Shown here in pieces: positions 61,335 to 64,000 of a stretch of DNA of 64,000 nt. Each line of letters begins with the position of its first letter. The stretch's first letter is position 1. This DNA is from Motacilla alba alba (Eukaryota > Chordata > Aves > Passeriformes > Motacillidae): the NCBI RefSeq assembly GCF_015832195.1, contig NC_052018.1:113865966-113929965 (forward strand). The letters are read 5' to 3'. The translations under genes and the position numbers were made by a program. The notes beneath the pieces are model-generated. The model worked only from the letters and a program-made list of their open reading frames with translations. It had not been told where the DNA came from and searched no databases.

Positions 61335-62757
61335 TGATCACTCCAGCTCTTACACTTGTCTCCCACAGTTCCTGCTGAAACAACATTCAGCTGTAGTGGT
61401 GCTGATGATGGTTATGAGGAAGGCAGAGCAAGATAAGCCAAGGCTGAGTGAAATATCCCCTCTTTGTAACACACAGGGTTGAGAATTTGTTTGGCTTATA
61501 GAATGGGACAGTCTTGACCTTAAAGCAAACCAGAAGTTTATTCCAGATTTTAAATACCTCAGAATTAAGGAATTTCCTCTTTCCTCGCTATCTGGATCTT
61601 CTGTTTAGTCAAAAGCCCTTAAGAGACTGTTCAGTCATGCTAAAATCTCATGAATTTTAAAGTTTTGTGTCTGTCAGAGCAGATGGGCACTGGCAATGCT
61701 TGGCACTGCAGTCAAGAGCTTGGCAGGCATTACCACACCTGCACTGTCTTTAAATTGCCTTTCTTGGGTGTGGTGACACAGGAATCAGGATTTGGGGAGA
61801 GGTTCACTGGGAGCTGCAGGGTTTTTCGGCCAAGTGCCACTAACGCAGTGACAGAGAGCCTCGGTGGCACGGCCACCTCTGAGCAAGCTGGATCAGGGAT
61901 GTCTGTCTGATACGCAGTCATGCCTTTGAGCTGCAGGGCTCTGCAGAGTTCACAGAGCACAGCTGAATAGAAAGGCTGATTAGCATCCTACCCATTGGGC
62001 CACCTCATTCCCATCCATGCAGTGAGGGGAGAGCTACTGAGGCAGTAACAAACACACAGATGTGGCAATAACAGCACGGGGGGAACAGCGGGTCTGTGTC
62101 TCTTCAGCAACTCACTTTTCAGCCTGGAGGAGCCCGCTCACGCACGGGAAGCTTGTAGAGGTTGGGAACCCAGTGCTTTTATTTGGAGTTCCATAAGTCA
62201 TTCCATAATTGGTTTTGTTTGTCTGGGTGAGCAGAAGTGAGGGATCGTGAACAGGGCAATGTAGGCTGCTACCACAACTGGCTGTGACTTCAGGAAGTGC
62301 CATAAGGCCAAAGGTGATGTTAAACTCCAAGGCAGAGGGAGCTGGGGGAAGAAGAGAAGCACCCAGATTGGTCTTCCCTCCCTGTGTTCCTGTTACACCA
62401 GGTTTGTGAGGTGTCACCTCTTTGAAGGACTGACCTGTGCACTCAAGCACAGAGAAAATTTTTCCTCCAGTCCTCTTTATTAGGAAGGTTTGGTTCTCTG
62501 CCCAGTGGTTAAAACCATGCTATATAAAAACAGAAAAAAAATAGGAGTTGATATCAATTATTGCTCGAGGCTTCAGTGACCCTTCACCTCCCTACAACTG
62601 AGCAGGGGCTAATACACAGAAGTTTGGAAGTCAGGCAACCTTCTAGCAGAATAGCACATGGGACTGTGTTCAGGAAGGTGGTGCAGAAGCATATATGTAT
62701 TCCACCTTGTGGTTGAGATGGGAAACAAAATTGCAAACTCTACTCAGCTCCAGTTGC
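61335..62757. other. Unique non-coding DNA
   Basis: No gene, RNA or repeat recognised. The 112-codon minus-strand frame at 62112-62450 has no known domain. Confidence 0.55.
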
Positions 62758-62770
62758 TTTTTTTTTTTTT
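62758..62770. repeat. T13 homopolymer
   Basis: Thirteen T; simple sequence. Confidence 0.8.
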
Positions 62771-63375
62771 ATCCTCTCTGCACCCTCAAGCCAGAAAAAC
62801 TTTTTTCCCCTCCAGAAGCGATGTGAAATAAAGGAGGGGAGACAATAAGCCACACTCTCAGTCTCTTATTAGCAAAAATAGTTGAAAAAGACCAGAAGAG
62901 TGACCAAAAGTCAAAATAACTTGAAGGGAAAAGTCTTGACGATTATGTGAAAGGAAATTCAAATGGTCAGGGAACACTGATTTTTCAAGGACCCTCTGAT
63001 GTCCTGACAGAAGCAGGAGCTTCACCCCAGGATATGCAGGGTGGTACAGCAGAAAAGAATAAGTTTGCACATGGAAGATTCTGTGATCCAGCAGATCAGC
63101 AGATGGCAAAATAGTGTTGAGCTTTTGTAATTGAACCTGTTCATTATCTAAAAAGACTTCAACTTTTCAGCTACTGCAAAATAATCCAAGCAGTCTTTTT
63201 GTTTGCTGGGAGAAGGTAAGAGTTTGCTGTAATTCTTAAATCATTTTTAGAAGATATCACTAAAGTAGTGACAGGGCCTAAGTGGAGTTTCATATCTTCC
63301 CTACACCCAAAATGAAGGGTGGTTTTGTTTCAGCATGTCTGCCCAGATTTGAACTTTGTTTAGAACCCACAGTGG
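62771..63375. other. Unique non-coding DNA
   Basis: No feature recognised beyond ordinary AT-rich sequence. Confidence 0.55.
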
Positions 63376-63408
63376 AATAATAATAATAATTTTTTTTTTT
63401 TTTTTTTT
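63376..63408. repeat. (AAT)n plus T19 tract
   Basis: About five AAT units run directly into nineteen T. Compound simple repeat, probably length-variable. Confidence 0.85.
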
Positions 63409-64000
63409 ACCATCCAAGGGCCTCTTTTTGCTTGCTTTTTGGATGCTGTCCAAAATGGCAGAACCCTTTCAGCGCCAGACTGACTCCAAATGAATTTACA
63501 ATCTCTCAGCTGTTGGGGCTGAATATTGGCTCAGTTGTTCATGGGATGCTTATGCTGACAGACCCAAACTTTTATCTCAGACCTGAACCTCTGAATGCCA
63601 GCCTAATCTTGCTCCAGGTAAAAAACTGGCATATTATGGTTTTTGGCCCATTTTTAACCTTTTAAAGTCCTGTTTCATTTGCAATGTAATGATGACACAG
63701 GCCTTCACTTTAGCAAAGACATGTAGAAACACAGCTGCATTAATTTGAAAAAGATTTTGAAACAGACCCTTATACTCAGGTTTTGGTATTTGTGTTATCT
63801 GATCTGTGTTCTTGATGAACCCCCTGTGAAAAATGGTGCATGAAAATGATAGATAGGAGATGATACCTTCACTTGTCCTTGGCTCAAGGTAATAAGGGAC
63901 CCCACAAGACCTTTTCTGTGATTTCACTGTAAACACCAGAAATTAATTTTGGTTGGTGTGCGGGTGTGTGCCTTTCCCTGCCCTTCCCTCATCATTCCCC
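63409..64000. other. Unique non-coding DNA at the window end
   Basis: No gene recognised. A frame at 63432-63665 on plus and one at 63634-63936 on minus have no known domain. Confidence 0.5.

Overview
This window looks like vertebrate nuclear DNA, most likely from a bird. The best evidence is two well-matched 3' ends of CR1 LINEs (19711-20051 and 56354-56484), two weaker and apparently older CR1 pieces (44632-44700 and 45289-45340), and a doubtful remnant (2113-2156). CR1 is the dominant interspersed repeat of birds and other sauropsids. No mammalian Alu or L1 sequence was recognised. Very low repeat density over 64 kb favours a bird; a crocodilian or turtle is not excluded. CpG is scarce except in two places, as expected in methylated vertebrate DNA.

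I found no protein-coding gene, exon, tRNA, rRNA, snRNA or recognisable microRNA. The longest open frames are unrecognised. Those I checked open at GTG or TTG, and several overlap frames on the other strand, so I treat them as fortuitous. The window is best read as intergenic DNA or the inside of a very large intron; the sequence alone does not say which. There are no operons, CRISPR arrays or bacterial features.

Layout: 1-14.9 kb is unique DNA with two dyads resembling transcription-factor sites (paired CAGCTG E-boxes at 3544-3574, an RFX-type X-box at 11800-11817) and a TG/TA block at 12.4 kb. The 15.0-18.8 kb stretch is the richest in structure: a 21-base near-perfect inverted repeat, a G-quadruplex motif in a purine tract, a perfect 18-base-pair hairpin, and two short recent duplications. 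A CR1 lies at 19.7-20.05 kb. From 20.9 to 22.5 kb are AT-rich unique blocks that look like candidate regulatory DNA. The 34.5-35.1 kb stretch holds a 41-base minisatellite followed within 140 bases by a compact CpG island, the best candidate for a promoter. Older CR1 pieces lie at 44.6-45.3 kb, homeodomain/AP-1-type motifs at 47.9-48.1 kb, a 45-base A tract at 48.5 kb, a weaker CpG cluster at 50.9-51.4 kb, and another CR1 at 56.4 kb. The last 7 kb is plain unique DNA with homopolymer tracts.

No new multi-gene system is visible. The observations most worth checking are the CpG island with its minisatellite, the two long inverted repeats at 15.0 and 16.4 kb, and the candidate regulatory blocks. 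All regulatory calls are inference from motifs and composition, because conservation could not be tested here.
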